A stretch of DNA of 64,000 nt, taken from NCBI RefSeq assembly GCF_003234115.2, contig NZ_CP126251.1, forward strand, positions 1,550,001 to 1,614,000. Direction: 5' to 3'. Below are positions 27,111 through 34,888 of this stretch, piece by piece. The notes beneath the pieces are model-generated. The model saw only the letters and a program-made list of their open reading frames with translations. It was not told the DNA's origin and ran no database searches. The position numbers and the translations under genes were made by a program. The stretch's first letter is position 1. Every line of letters begins with the position of its first letter. The stretch is from Curtobacterium sp. MCPF17_002 (lineage in GTDB: Bacteria; Actinomycetota; Actinomycetes; Actinomycetales; Microbacteriaceae).

Positions 27111-27686
27111 TCAGCGGGTCGGGTACTGACCGCGCTTGACCTGCGGCTTCGGCAGGCGCAGGAAGCGCAGCTGCCAGGCGCGCGTGAGGATGTAGAAGAA
27201 CGTACCGCGCTGCATCGAGCCGAACTTGGCGGTGAGCTTCTTGCGGAACGACAGCCAGAGCACGATGCAGTCGAGCACGAAGAGGGCCACGAACGCCCAG
27301 ACGAGCAGGAGCGCGTACGAGGCGATGACGGTCTGCGAGGCGGCGAACCCGACGATCAGGAACAGCACCAGCACCGGCATCATGATCTCGCCGACGTTCC
27401 AGCGGGCGTCGATCCAGTCGCGGACGAACTTGCGCTGCTCGCCCTTGTCCTTCGCGGGGAGGTAGCGCTCCTCGCCGTTGGCCATGCCCACGCGGGCCTT
27501 CTCGCGCTCGTTCGTGAGGCGCGAGCGGGCGGCCTTCTTGTCCTCGGCCGAGCCACCGACGATCGGACGGCGGTTGGCGGCCTCTCGCTCCCGACGGGTC
27601 GGCGTCGGACGGCCCTTGCCCTGCTCGAGGAGTTCTTCCTCGGTGGGGTTCACGGTCGTGTTGGTCTTGGGGGCTGCCTTCGCCAC
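27111..27686 (-). CDS. DUF3043 domain membrane protein
   Basis: This 191-residue protein of the actinobacterial DUF3043 family has unknown function. The first 90 residues are charged and disordered-looking (GRPTPTRREREAANRRPIVG, RSRLTNEREKARVGM), typical of the family. FVRDWIDARWNVGEIMMPV leads into two membrane helices (about 100-145), and a basic tail follows. The start is GTG 27686 with AGGA seven bases upstream. It is divergent from the peptidase gene and convergent with pyrD across the repeat array. Confidence 0.88.
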   Translation of the reverse strand: MAKAAPKTNTTVNPTEEELLEQGKGRPTPTRREREAANRRPIVGGSAEDKKAARSRLTNEREKARVGMANGEERYLPAKDKGEQRKFVRDWIDARWNVGEIMMPVLVLFLIVGFAASQTVIASYALLLVWAFVALFVLDCIVLWLSFRKKLTAKFGSMQRGTFFYILTRAWQLRFLRLPKPQVKRGQYPTR

Positions 27687-27726
27687 GGTGCGTTCCTAAC
27701 GGCGGTGTGCGTGCTGGATCGTCCTC

Positions 27727-27732
27727 TAGATT
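27727..27732 (+). promoter_or_regulatory. -10 box TAGATT for a leaderless start at 27740
   Basis: TAGATT is followed by seven bases and then ATG 27740, with no ribosome-binding site. The divergent DUF3043 start is 54 bases away. Confidence 0.6.
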
Positions 27733-27739
27733 ACCGGGC

Positions 27740-29191
27740 ATGACCGACACCGAACAGCACAGCCCCGAGACCGACCCCGCGCTCCTCGACGCCCTGCGCG
27801 AACACGTGCAGGGTGCACTGCCCACGACGATCGCCGATCTGTCCGCGCTGGTGCGGCTGCCGTCGGTGTCCTGGTCGGCCTTCGACCCGGCGAACGTGCG
27901 TGCCAGCGCCGAGGCCGTGGCGGACCTCGCGCGCTCGACCGGCGTGTTCGGCGCCGACGACGTGCGGATCGTGCGGTCCGCGATCGAGGGCGCGACCGCC
28001 GACGTCAGCGACGCGGACGCGGCCACGCAGCTCGGCCAGCCGGCGGTGCTCGCCGTCCGACCGGCCCGCAACGGCAAGCCGACCGTGATGCTGTACGCCC
28101 ACCACGACGTCCAGCCGCAGGGCGACGACGCGCTGTGGGAGACGCCGCCGTTCGAGCCGACGCTCCGCGGTGACCGGCTGTACGGCCGCGGTGCCTCGGA
28201 CGACAAGGCCGGCGTGATGACGCACATCGCCTCGCTCCGGGCGGTCCACGCGCAGTTCGGCGACGACCTCGACCTCGGCATCGTGCTGTTCGTCGAGGGC
28301 GAGGAGGAGTTCGGCTCCCGGTCGTTCCGCACCTTCCTGCGCGAGCAGAAGGAACACCTCGCGGCGGACGTCATCGTGGTGGCCGACAGTGACAATTGGT
28401 CCGCCGAGGTGCCGTCGATCACGGTGTCCCTCCGCGGCAACGTGACCTTCAAGCTCACCCTGACGACCCTCGAGCACGCGAGCCACAGCGGGATGTTCGG
28501 GGGAGCGGCCCCCGACGCGATGATCCCGATGGTGAAGCTGCTGTCGTCGCTGCACGACGACCGTGGCTCCGTCGCGGTCGAGGGACTGACCTCGTACGAG
28601 GCCGACGTCCCGGACCGCACCGACGCCGAGCTGGCGAAGGACGCAGCACTGCTCGAGGGCGTGCAGCCGGTCGGCACCGGCCCCGTGCTGTCCCGGATGT
28701 GGTTCCAGCCGTCCATCACCGTGACGGGCATGGACGTGCCGAGTGTCGCGAACGCGTCGAACACGCTCCTGCCGACGGTGTCCGCGCGCGTCTCCGTCCG
28801 GGTCGCCCCCGGGCAGCCCGCGACCGAGGCCGCCGCTGCGGTCGAGCGTCACCTCCGCGCCCACGTGCCGTTCGGCGCGCGGCTCGAGATCTCCGAGCCC
28901 GACGCCGGCGACGGGTTCCTCGTCGACACCGCCGGTTGGGCCGTGCAGGAGGCCCGCACCGCGATGCGCGAGGGCTGGGGCAACGAAGCCGTCGAGCAGG
29001 GCATCGGCGGGTCGATCCCGTTCGTCTCCGACCTGGCCGCCGAGTTCCCCGAGGCGCAGATCCTCGTGACCGGCGTCGAGGACCCGGACACCCGCGCGCA
29101 CAGCCCGAACGAGTCCCAGCACCTCGGTGTCCTGCACCGCGCGATCGCATCCGAGGCGATCCTGCTGGCGCGTCTCGCGACTCGCGGCTGA
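27740..29191 (+). CDS. M20 family metallopeptidase (dipeptidase)
   Basis: This 483-residue cytoplasmic zinc peptidase has a catalytic domain with MLYAHHDVQPQGD (metal His and catalytic Asp), GRGASDDKAGVM (bridging Asp), and VEGEEEFGSRSF (catalytic Glu plus metal Glu). The dimerisation lid domain in the middle contains LRGNVTFKLTLTTLEHASHS. The C-terminal EDPDTRAHSPNES supplies the last metal His. The family hydrolyses dipeptides or acylated amino acids. The start is supported by a leaderless -10 box. The divergent and downstream genes are not obviously related in function. Confidence 0.92.
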   Translation: MTDTEQHSPETDPALLDALREHVQGALPTTIADLSALVRLPSVSWSAFDPANVRASAEAVADLARSTGVFGADDVRIVRSAIEGATADVSDADAATQLGQPAVLAVRPARNGKPTVMLYAHHDVQPQGDDALWETPPFEPTLRGDRLYGRGASDDKAGVMTHIASLRAVHAQFGDDLDLGIVLFVEGEEEFGSRSFRTFLREQKEHLAADVIVVADSDNWSAEVPSITVSLRGNVTFKLTLTTLEHASHSGMFGGAAPDAMIPMVKLLSSLHDDRGSVAVEGLTSYEADVPDRTDAELAKDAALLEGVQPVGTGPVLSRMWFQPSITVTGMDVPSVANASNTLLPTVSARVSVRVAPGQPATEAAAAVERHLRAHVPFGARLEISEPDAGDGFLVDTAGWAVQEARTAMREGWGNEAVEQGIGGSIPFVSDLAAEFPEAQILVTGVEDPDTRAHSPNESQHLGVLHRAIASEAILLARLATRG

Positions 29192-29198
29192 CGGTGCT

Positions 29199-29204
29199 TA
29201 CAAT
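29199..29204 (+). promoter_or_regulatory. Candidate -10 box TACAAT of the Fe-S carrier gene
   Basis: TACAAT lies eight bases after the peptidase stop codon. The start would fall near 29211, leaving a leader with GGAGGGAG before ATG 29250. Confidence 0.45.
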
Positions 29205-29249
29205 CGACGCAGGCGCGGTGAACCACACCGCCCGGAGGGAGACGCGCGG

Positions 29250-29624
29250 ATGAGCGACACCATCACCGACAACGCACCGACGACCGAGGCGCCGTCGCAC
29301 GGCGTCCTGCTCAGCGACGCGGCCGCGGCGAAGGTGGCGAGCCTCCTCGAGCAGGAGGGCCGCGACGACCTCCGCCTGCGTCTCGCCGTGCAGCCCGGCG
29401 GCTGCTCGGGCCTGATCTACCAGCTCTACTTCGACGAGCGCCTGCTCGACGGTGACGCTGCCGTCGCGTTCGGCGACGGCGTCGAGGTCGTCGTCGACAA
29501 GATGAGCGTCCCGTACCTGGACGGCGCCTCGATCGACTTCGAGGACACCATCCAGAAGCAGGGGTTCACCATCGACAACCCGAACGCGCAGGGCAGCTGC
29601 GCGTGCGGTGACAGCTTCCACTGA
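29250..29624 (+). CDS. erpA: Iron-sulfur cluster insertion protein (ErpA/HesB-type A-type carrier)
   Basis: This 124-residue A-type carrier passes Fe-S clusters to target enzymes. The three ligand cysteines are present: GGCSGL (C52) and the terminal GSCACGDSFH (C117, C119). LRLAVQPGGCSGLIYQL and DFEDTIQKQGFTIDNPNA match the family closely. Its position just before the cytochrome oxidase genes is common in actinobacteria. GGAGG lies 11 bases before ATG. A perfect 19-bp hairpin downstream separates it from ctaC. Confidence 0.93.
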   Translation: MSDTITDNAPTTEAPSHGVLLSDAAAAKVASLLEQEGRDDLRLRLAVQPGGCSGLIYQLYFDERLLDGDAAVAFGDGVEVVVDKMSVPYLDGASIDFEDTIQKQGFTIDNPNAQGSCACGDSFH

Positions 29625-29640
29625 GCGAGGCTGATCCGAT

Positions 29641-29683
29641 ACACGAGCGGGGAGCGACCGACACGGTCGCTCCCCGCTCGTGT
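29641..29683 (+). terminator. Strong hairpin terminator after erpA
   Basis: ACACGAGCGGGGAGCGACC at 29641-29659 pairs perfectly with 29665-29683 across a five-base loop, giving a 19-bp stem. It is followed by GTTCTC and not by a clean T run. Confidence 0.8.
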
Positions 29684-29893
29684 GTTCTCCGGGCGTGCCC
29701 CGGCGCAGCTCCCGCCACGACCAGGGAAAACGCGGCGCGGAGGGGTGCGGATCGTGGCTCGAGGCGTGTCGCTTGTGCGCGAGCGGGGTCGAGCTGCGAG
29801 TAAGCTAGGAGTGTTCCAACCAAGCTGGAAGTCAGCCATGAGCGACCTTCGCGTCGCAGGCTGTTCCGCTTTCACGTCTTCCGAGAGGTAACA

Positions 29894-30796
29894 GTGCGTT
29901 CGAATCGCCGTATACGTTGGGCGGCCGTCCCGGTGGCCGTCGGTCTGGTCATCGCACTGGCTGGCTGCACGCAGCAGCAGCTGAACGGATGGCTCCCCGG
30001 CACGGAGGAGACGAAGGACGTCACCAACCACACGAGCCGCATCGTCGGCCTGTGGACCACCAGCTGGGTCGTCCTGCTCGCGGTCGGTCTGATCGTCTGG
30101 GGCCTCATCATCTGGGCCGCGATCGTCTACCGCCGCCGCAAGGGCCAGACCGGCCTGCCGGTGCAGATGCGGTACAACATGCCGCTCGAGATCTTCTACA
30201 CGATCGTGCCGCTCATCCTCGTGCTCGGCTTCTTCGCCTTCACCGCGAAGGACCAGGCCGCGATCGAGAAGCCGTTCACCAGCCCGGACGCCACGGTGCA
30301 CGTGTACGGCAAGCGCTGGGCGTGGGACTTCAACTACATCGACCAGAAGAACCCCGACGAGAGCGTCTACTACCAGGGCATCCAGGCCCAGGAAGAAGAG
30401 AACGGCGACGGGGCCATCGACGAGTCGCAGCTGCCGACCCTCTACCTGCCGCAGGGCAAGAAGGTCAAGATCGAGCTCTCCTCGCGCGACGTCGACCACT
30501 CCTTCTGGGTCATCGACTTCCTGTACAAGAAGGACATGCTCCCCGGGAAGACGAACTACGAGTACTTCATCCCGGAGAAGCTCGGCACGTACCAGGGCAA
30601 GTGCGCCGAGCTCTGCGGTGAGTACCACTCGCTCATGCTCTTCCAGGTGAAGGTCGTCACGCCGACCCAGTACCAGAACTACCTCGACGACCTCAAGGAC
30701 CAGGGCAAGGTCGGTCTGCTCGGCAACGAGTACAACACCAACACGAACGAACCGAACGACAAGGCGCCCGTCACGGCGTCCAGCGAGAACAAGTAG
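29894..30796 (+). CDS. ctaC: Cytochrome c oxidase subunit II (lipoprotein)
   Basis: This 300-residue subunit of the aa3 oxidase receives electrons from cytochrome c at its CuA centre. A lipoprotein signal ends in LAGC (C25). Two transmembrane hairpin helices lie at about 55-120 ([36 protein letters not shown]). The outside cupredoxin domain has the CuA set: DVDHSFW (His) and [12 protein letters not shown] (two Cys, His, Met at about 237-248). WAWDFNYI is the aromatic electron-entry patch. The start is GTG behind GAGAGG. It is followed closely by ctaD. Confidence 0.96.
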   Translation: MRSNRRIRWAAVPVAVGLVIALAGCTQQQLNGWLPGTEETKDVTNHTSRIVGLWTTSWVVLLAVGLIVWGLIIWAAIVYRRRKGQTGLPVQMRYNMPLEIFYTIVPLILVLGFFAFTAKDQAAIEKPFTSPDATVHVYGKRWAWDFNYIDQKNPDESVYYQGIQAQEEENGDGAIDESQLPTLYLPQGKKVKIELSSRDVDHSFWVIDFLYKKDMLPGKTNYEYFIPEKLGTYQGKCAELCGEYHSLMLFQVKVVTPTQYQNYLDDLKDQGKVGLLGNEYNTNTNEPNDKAPVTASSENK

Positions 30797-30807
30797 GGGC
30801 TCGTCAG

Positions 30808-32544
30808 ATGACAACGTCACTCGTCGGCCAGCCGACCAGGCCCTCGACGCCGGACTTCCAGGCGTCGAAGGTCGGTCGGAAGGGCAACATCATCGTCCGG
30901 TGGATCACCTCCACGGACCACAAGACCATCGGGTACATGTACCTGATCGCGTCGTTCATCTTCTTCCTGCTCGCAGGTGTGATGGCGCTCGTGATCCGTG
31001 CCCAGCTCTTCGAACCGGGCCTGCACGTGGTCGCGACGAAGGAGCAGTACAACCAGCTCTTCACGATGCACGGCACGATCATGCTGCTGATGTTCGCGAC
31101 GCCGCTGTTCTCGGGCTTCGCGAACGCGATCATGCCGCTGCAGATCGGTGCGCCGGACGTCGCGTTCCCGCGTCTGAACGGGTTCGCCTTCTGGCTCTAC
31201 CTGTTCGGCTCGCTCATCGCCGTCGGTGGCTTCCTCACCCCGCAGGGCGCCGCGTCGTTCGGGTGGTTCGCCTACGCGCCACTGAGTGACACGACGTTCA
31301 CACCAGGGTTGGGCGGCACACTCTGGGTCTTCGGACTCGGCATGACCGGCTTCTCGACGATCCTCGGTGCGGTGAACTTCATCACGACGATCATCACGAT
31401 GCGCGCACCGGGCATGACGATGTTCCGCATGTCGATCTTCACGTGGAACACCCTCGTGACGGCGCTCCTCGTGCTGATGGCCTTCCCGGTCCTCGCCGCG
31501 GCGCTGTTCGGGCTCGGGCTCGACCGCGTGTTCGACGCGCAGATCTTCAACCCGGCCAACGGCGGTGCCCTGCTCTGGCAGCACCTGTTCTGGTTCTTCG
31601 GGCACCCCGAGGTGTACATCATCGCGCTGCCGTTCTTCGGCATCGTCTCCGAGGTCTTCCCGGTCTTCAGCCGCAAGCCGATCTTCGGGTACAAGACCCT
31701 CGTCTACGCGACCATCTCCATCGCGGCCCTCTCGGTCACGGTGTGGGCGCACCACATGTACGTCACCGGCGGTGTCCTGCTGCCGTGGTTCTCGCTCATG
31801 ACGATGCTCATCGCGGTCCCGACCGGCGTGAAGATCTTCAACTGGGTCGGCACGATGTGGCGCGGTTCGGTCACCTTCGAGACCCCGATCCTCTGGGCCG
31901 TCGGCTTCCTCATCACGTTCACGTTCGGTGGTCTCACCGGTGTGATCCTGGCGTCGCCGCCGCTCGACTTCCACGTGTCCGACTCGTACTTCGTCGTCGC
32001 GCACTTCCACTACGTGGTCTTCGGCACCGTCGTCTTCGCGATGTTCTCCGGGTTCTACTTCTGGTGGCCGAAGTGGACCGGCAAGATGCTCAACGAGCGT
32101 CTCGGCAAGATCCACTTCTGGCTCCTGTTCATCGGCTTCCACACGACGTTCCTCATCCAGCACTGGCTGGGCGTCATCGGCATGCCGCGTCGGTACGCGA
32201 CGTACCTGCCGAACGACGGCTTCACCTGGATGAACCAGCTGTCGACGATCGGCTCGATGATCCTCGCGGTCTCGTTCCTGCCGTTCATCTTCAACGTCTA
32301 CGTGACTGCCCGGAACGCACCGAAGGTCGCCGTGAACGACCCGTGGGGCTACGGCCGTTCGCTCGAGTGGGCGACCAGCTGCCCGCCGCCGCGCCACAAC
32401 TTCACGTCGATCCCGCGTATCCGTTCGGAGTCGCCGGCGTTCGACCTGAACCACCCGGAAGCGGGTGTGCCGATCGGCGTCGGTCCTGCGAAGGACGCTC
32501 CCGACGCTCCGACCTACGACGCCGCGAAGGGCGAGGTGAAGTAG
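30808..32544 (+). CDS. ctaD: Cytochrome c oxidase subunit I
   Basis: This 578-residue heme-copper catalytic subunit of the aa3 oxidase reduces O2 to water while pumping protons. Visible landmarks are [20 protein letters not shown] (low-spin heme His), [15 protein letters not shown] with the cross-linked His-Tyr pair (about 266-270), [11 protein letters not shown] (the two CuB histidines, about 314), and [12 protein letters not shown] (heme ligands near 400). Twelve helices are expected. It lies 11 bases after ctaC and 3 bases before ctaF, one operon. Genes for subunit III and the bc1 complex are not in the window. Confidence 0.97.
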   Translation: MTTSLVGQPTRPSTPDFQASKVGRKGNIIVRWITSTDHKTIGYMYLIASFIFFLLAGVMALVIRAQLFEPGLHVVATKEQYNQLFTMHGTIMLLMFATPLFSGFANAIMPLQIGAPDVAFPRLNGFAFWLYLFGSLIAVGGFLTPQGAASFGWFAYAPLSDTTFTPGLGGTLWVFGLGMTGFSTILGAVNFITTIITMRAPGMTMFRMSIFTWNTLVTALLVLMAFPVLAAALFGLGLDRVFDAQIFNPANGGALLWQHLFWFFGHPEVYIIALPFFGIVSEVFPVFSRKPIFGYKTLVYATISIAALSVTVWAHHMYVTGGVLLPWFSLMTMLIAVPTGVKIFNWVGTMWRGSVTFETPILWAVGFLITFTFGGLTGVILASPPLDFHVSDSYFVVAHFHYVVFGTVVFAMFSGFYFWWPKWTGKMLNERLGKIHFWLLFIGFHTTFLIQHWLGVIGMPRRYATYLPNDGFTWMNQLSTIGSMILAVSFLPFIFNVYVTARNAPKVAVNDPWGYGRSLEWATSCPPPRHNFTSIPRIRSESPAFDLNHPEAGVPIGVGPAKDAPDAPTYDAAKGEVK

Positions 32545-32547
32545 GCG

Positions 32548-32964
32548 ATGCGCGCCAACACCAACCTGTTCTGGATCCTCTTCGGGTTCTTCATCCTCGC
32601 GGACGCCGCGTACACCATCTGGTCGCTGATCTACTACGGCGAGCCGGAGTGGGTCGGCACCGTGGCCATCGGCCTCACCGGGATCATGTCCGCGTTCATT
32701 GCGTTCTACCTCGGCAAGGTCATGTCCTCGCAGGGCGGCGTGCTGCCCGAGGACCGTCCGGACGCCAACATCGAGGACGGCGACGCCGAGCTCGGGCACT
32801 TCAGCCCGTGGTCGTGGTGGCCCATCCTCATGGCGGGTGCCGTCGCGGTCGTCTTCCTCGGCGTCGCTGCCGGCCTCTGGATCGTGCCGATCGGACTCGC
32901 CCTCGTGGCGATCACGCTCGTCGGCTGGGTCTACGAGTACTACCGCGGCAACTTCGGTCACTGA
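32548..32964 (+). CDS. ctaF: Cytochrome c oxidase subunit IV (actinobacterial CtaF)
   Basis: This 138-residue actinobacterial oxidase subunit has four membrane helices in two pairs (ILFGFFILADAAYTIWSLI, TGIMSAFIAFYLG, then WWPILMAGAVAVVFLGVAAG and LVAITLVGWVYEYYRG). The short periplasm-side or cytoplasmic linker contains RPDANIEDGDAELG, a family signature. It stabilises the supercomplex in relatives. It is translated three bases after ctaD and ends the operon at a perfect hairpin. Confidence 0.94.
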   Translation: MRANTNLFWILFGFFILADAAYTIWSLIYYGEPEWVGTVAIGLTGIMSAFIAFYLGKVMSSQGGVLPEDRPDANIEDGDAELGHFSPWSWWPILMAGAVAVVFLGVAAGLWIVPIGLALVAITLVGWVYEYYRGNFGH

Positions 32965-32990
32965 CCTGACGCTGCAGCGCACCTGACACA

Positions 32991-33021
32991 TTCGGGCGGC
33001 ACCAACTCGGTGCCGCCCGAA
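32991..33021 (+). terminator. Hairpin terminator after ctaF
   Basis: TTCGGGCGGCACC at 32991-33003 pairs perfectly with GGTGCCGCCCGAA at 33009-33021 around AACTC, a 13-bp stem 26 bases after the ctaF stop. Confidence 0.75.
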
Positions 33022-33046
33022 GTGCGTCCAGGCGACGGGCAGTAGG

Positions 33047-33154
33047 AACGACCTGCAGGCCAGACCACGAACGCCTGCGGGCCAGCCCACGAACGACCCG
33101 CAGGCCAGACCACGAACGACCCGCAGGCCAGACCACCAACGACCTGCAGCAACC
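33047..33154. repeat. 23-bp minisatellite, about 4.6 units
   Basis: Units of about 23 bp, consensus AACGACCCGCAGGCCAGACC plus ACG, start at 33047, 33070, 33092, 33115 and 33138; the second is 22 bp and the last is partial. It fills much of the 326-base gap 32965-33290 between the ctaF terminator and the dehydrogenase gene. The remainder (33155-33270) shows no gene or clear motif, apart from AAAGGAG at 33274, the ribosome-binding site of the next gene. Confidence 0.8.
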
Positions 33155-33290
33155 GATCCACCCCAGAGCACCCCGGCCCGAACCGGGAATCATCCGGCCC
33201 ACGAGCGACTTGGCCACATACGGACCACCAGGCCCGACCGGCCCGCCGTCGCAAGCGGACTCCCACCACCAGCGAAAGGAGTCACCTCCG

Positions 33291-34664
33291 GTGACCGACA
33301 AGCGCACTCTCATCATCTTCGGCGCGACGGGCGACCTCGCCTCCCGCCTGCTGCTGCCGGGCCTCGGCACGTTCCTGCAGAGCGGTCGAGCGGTTCCCGT
33401 CCAGCTGATCGGCACGGGCCGCAGCGCCCGCAGCGAGGAGCAGTGGAAGGACATCGTCACGAAGTCCTTCGCGTCGCAGGACGTGAAGGGCCCGGAGGTC
33501 GACGGCACCATCGCGTCGACCGAGTTCATCCAGGGTGACCCGACCGACCCCGAGCACCTCAAGGCGCTGCTGGCCGCGGCCGACGCCGAGCCGGTGCTGT
33601 ACTTCGCGCTGCCGCCGCAGATCGCCTCCGACATCTGCGAGGCGCTGCAGCAGGTCGAGCTCCCCGCCGGCACGACGCTCGCGTTCGAGAAGCCGTTCGG
33701 CACCGACGTCGCCAGCGCCGAGGCCCTCAACGAGACCGTCCTCAAGCTGGTCCCCGAGGAGCGCGTGCACCGCACCGACCACTTCCTCGGTCGCACCACG
33801 GTCCTCAACATCATCGGTCTGCGCTTCGCGAACCGTCTGTTCGAGCCGATCTGGAACGCGGACAACATCGAGAAGGTCGATGTCTTCTACGACGAGACCC
33901 TCGGTCTCGAGAACCGCGCGCAGTACTACGACGAGGCCGGCGCGATGGTCGACATGATCCAGTCGCACCTGCTGCAGATCCTCGGCCTGGTCACGATGGA
34001 CGCCCCGTCGGCGATCGACGCGGTCGAGTTCCGCTCGTCCCTCGCCCGGGTGCTCCGGTCGACCCGCCTCAAGGGCGACGACGCCACGGTCGCCTCGCGT
34101 CGTGCGGTCTACACGGCCGGCGCGATCGACGGCAAGGACCTCCCCTCCTACCAGGAGGAGGACGGCGTCGACCCGTCGCGCAAGACGGAGACGCTCGCCG
34201 AGATCTCGGTCGAGGTGGACACCGCCCGCTGGAAGGGCGTGCCCTTCACGCTCCGTTCGGGCAAGGCCCTCGGCGCGAGCCGGAAAGAGGTCCTCATCAC
34301 CTTCAAGCCGGTGACGCGTCTGCCCTCCGGCCTGACCGGTCGTCCGAAGACGGACACGCTGCGGATCGTCCTCAACCCGGACGAGATCGAGCTGACCGTG
34401 TCGGCCAACGGCGGCGGCAACCCGTTCGAGATGGGGCAGGTCACCCTGTCGTCCTCGTTCGCCGACGGTGAGCTCACGCCCTACGGCGAGGTCCTCAACG
34501 GCATCTTCCACGACGACCCGCTGCTCTCGATCCGCGGCGACGTGGCCGAGCGTTGCTGGGAGATCGTCGAGCCGGTCGTCAAGGCCTGGAAGGCCGACGA
34601 GGTCCCGCTCGAGGAGTACCGCGCCGGTTCACGCGGTCCGGCGGACTGGGAGTCCTCGTCCTGA
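33291..34664 (+). CDS. zwf: Glucose-6-phosphate dehydrogenase family protein (atypical active-site motif)
   Basis: This 457-residue member of the G6PD family has an N-terminal Rossmann motif IIFGATGDLASRLLLPGL and a C-terminal family segment FTLRSGKALGASRKEV. The family oxidises glucose 6-phosphate at the head of the pentose phosphate route. The usual active-site block R-I-D-H-Y-L-G-K-E is here RTDHFLGRTTVLN, so the Asp-His pair is kept (D163, H164) but the substrate-binding Lys is Arg (R168) and the following Glu is Thr. Substrate or cofactor may therefore differ. The start GTG 33291 has AAAGGAG ten bases upstream. It stands alone with no opcA, gnd or tal neighbour. Confidence 0.85.
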   Translation: MTDKRTLIIFGATGDLASRLLLPGLGTFLQSGRAVPVQLIGTGRSARSEEQWKDIVTKSFASQDVKGPEVDGTIASTEFIQGDPTDPEHLKALLAAADAEPVLYFALPPQIASDICEALQQVELPAGTTLAFEKPFGTDVASAEALNETVLKLVPEERVHRTDHFLGRTTVLNIIGLRFANRLFEPIWNADNIEKVDVFYDETLGLENRAQYYDEAGAMVDMIQSHLLQILGLVTMDAPSAIDAVEFRSSLARVLRSTRLKGDDATVASRRAVYTAGAIDGKDLPSYQEEDGVDPSRKTETLAEISVEVDTARWKGVPFTLRSGKALGASRKEVLITFKPVTRLPSGLTGRPKTDTLRIVLNPDEIELTVSANGGGNPFEMGQVTLSSSFADGELTPYGEVLNGIFHDDPLLSIRGDVAERCWEIVEPVVKAWKADEVPLEEYRAGSRGPADWESSS

Positions 34665-34692
34665 ATTCCTGACGCACGTCACGTCACCAGGT

Positions 34693-34740
34693 GACGGACT
34701 GGAGGCGCGGTGCCAGCTGGCACCGCGCCTCCCGTCCGTC
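34693..34740 (+). terminator. Near-perfect 48-base palindrome after the G6PD gene (CTGGAGGCGCG family)
   Basis: Positions 34701-34732 are a perfect 32-base palindrome with an AGCT centre, opening with GGAGGCGCGGTGCC. It is framed by GACGGAC and GTCCGTC after one unpaired base on each side. A smaller palindrome, CGTCACCAGGTGACG, abuts it at 34682-34696. It can act as a terminator on either strand. Confidence 0.75.
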
Positions 34741-34773
34741 TGTGGGTGCGTTCTGACCCATCGCACCCGACCT

Positions 34774-34836
34774 AGGAAGCCGAATCGCGCATAGGGGGTC
34801 GGAAAGAACGACCTCCTACGCGCGATTCTTCTTCCT
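34774..34836. repeat. 28-bp imperfect hairpin between the convergent G6PD and GH15 genes
   Basis: Arms 34774-34801 and 34809-34836 pair over 28 bp with four mismatches around GAAAGAA. AGGAAG and CTTCCT form the base. It is a possible bidirectional terminator. Confidence 0.65.
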
Positions 34837-34874
34837 ACGCGCGGAACGACGCACCACGCGCGGAACGACGCATC
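34837..34874. repeat. 19-bp direct repeat, two copies
   Basis: ACGCGCGGAACGACGCACC at 34837-34855 is repeated with one change at 34856-34874, just after the GH15 stop codon on the minus strand. Confidence 0.7.
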
Positions 34875-34888
34875 ACGCGCGCGGGCCG

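Noticed and set aside
26253..27139. Several long open frames across the 26.3-27.1 kb array, on both strands, with repeating protein segments
   Set aside because: The protein repeats are the DNA repeat translated in whichever frame is open. Units of 196 and 202 bp shift the frame, there is no ribosome-binding site, and frames run into genes on the other strand.
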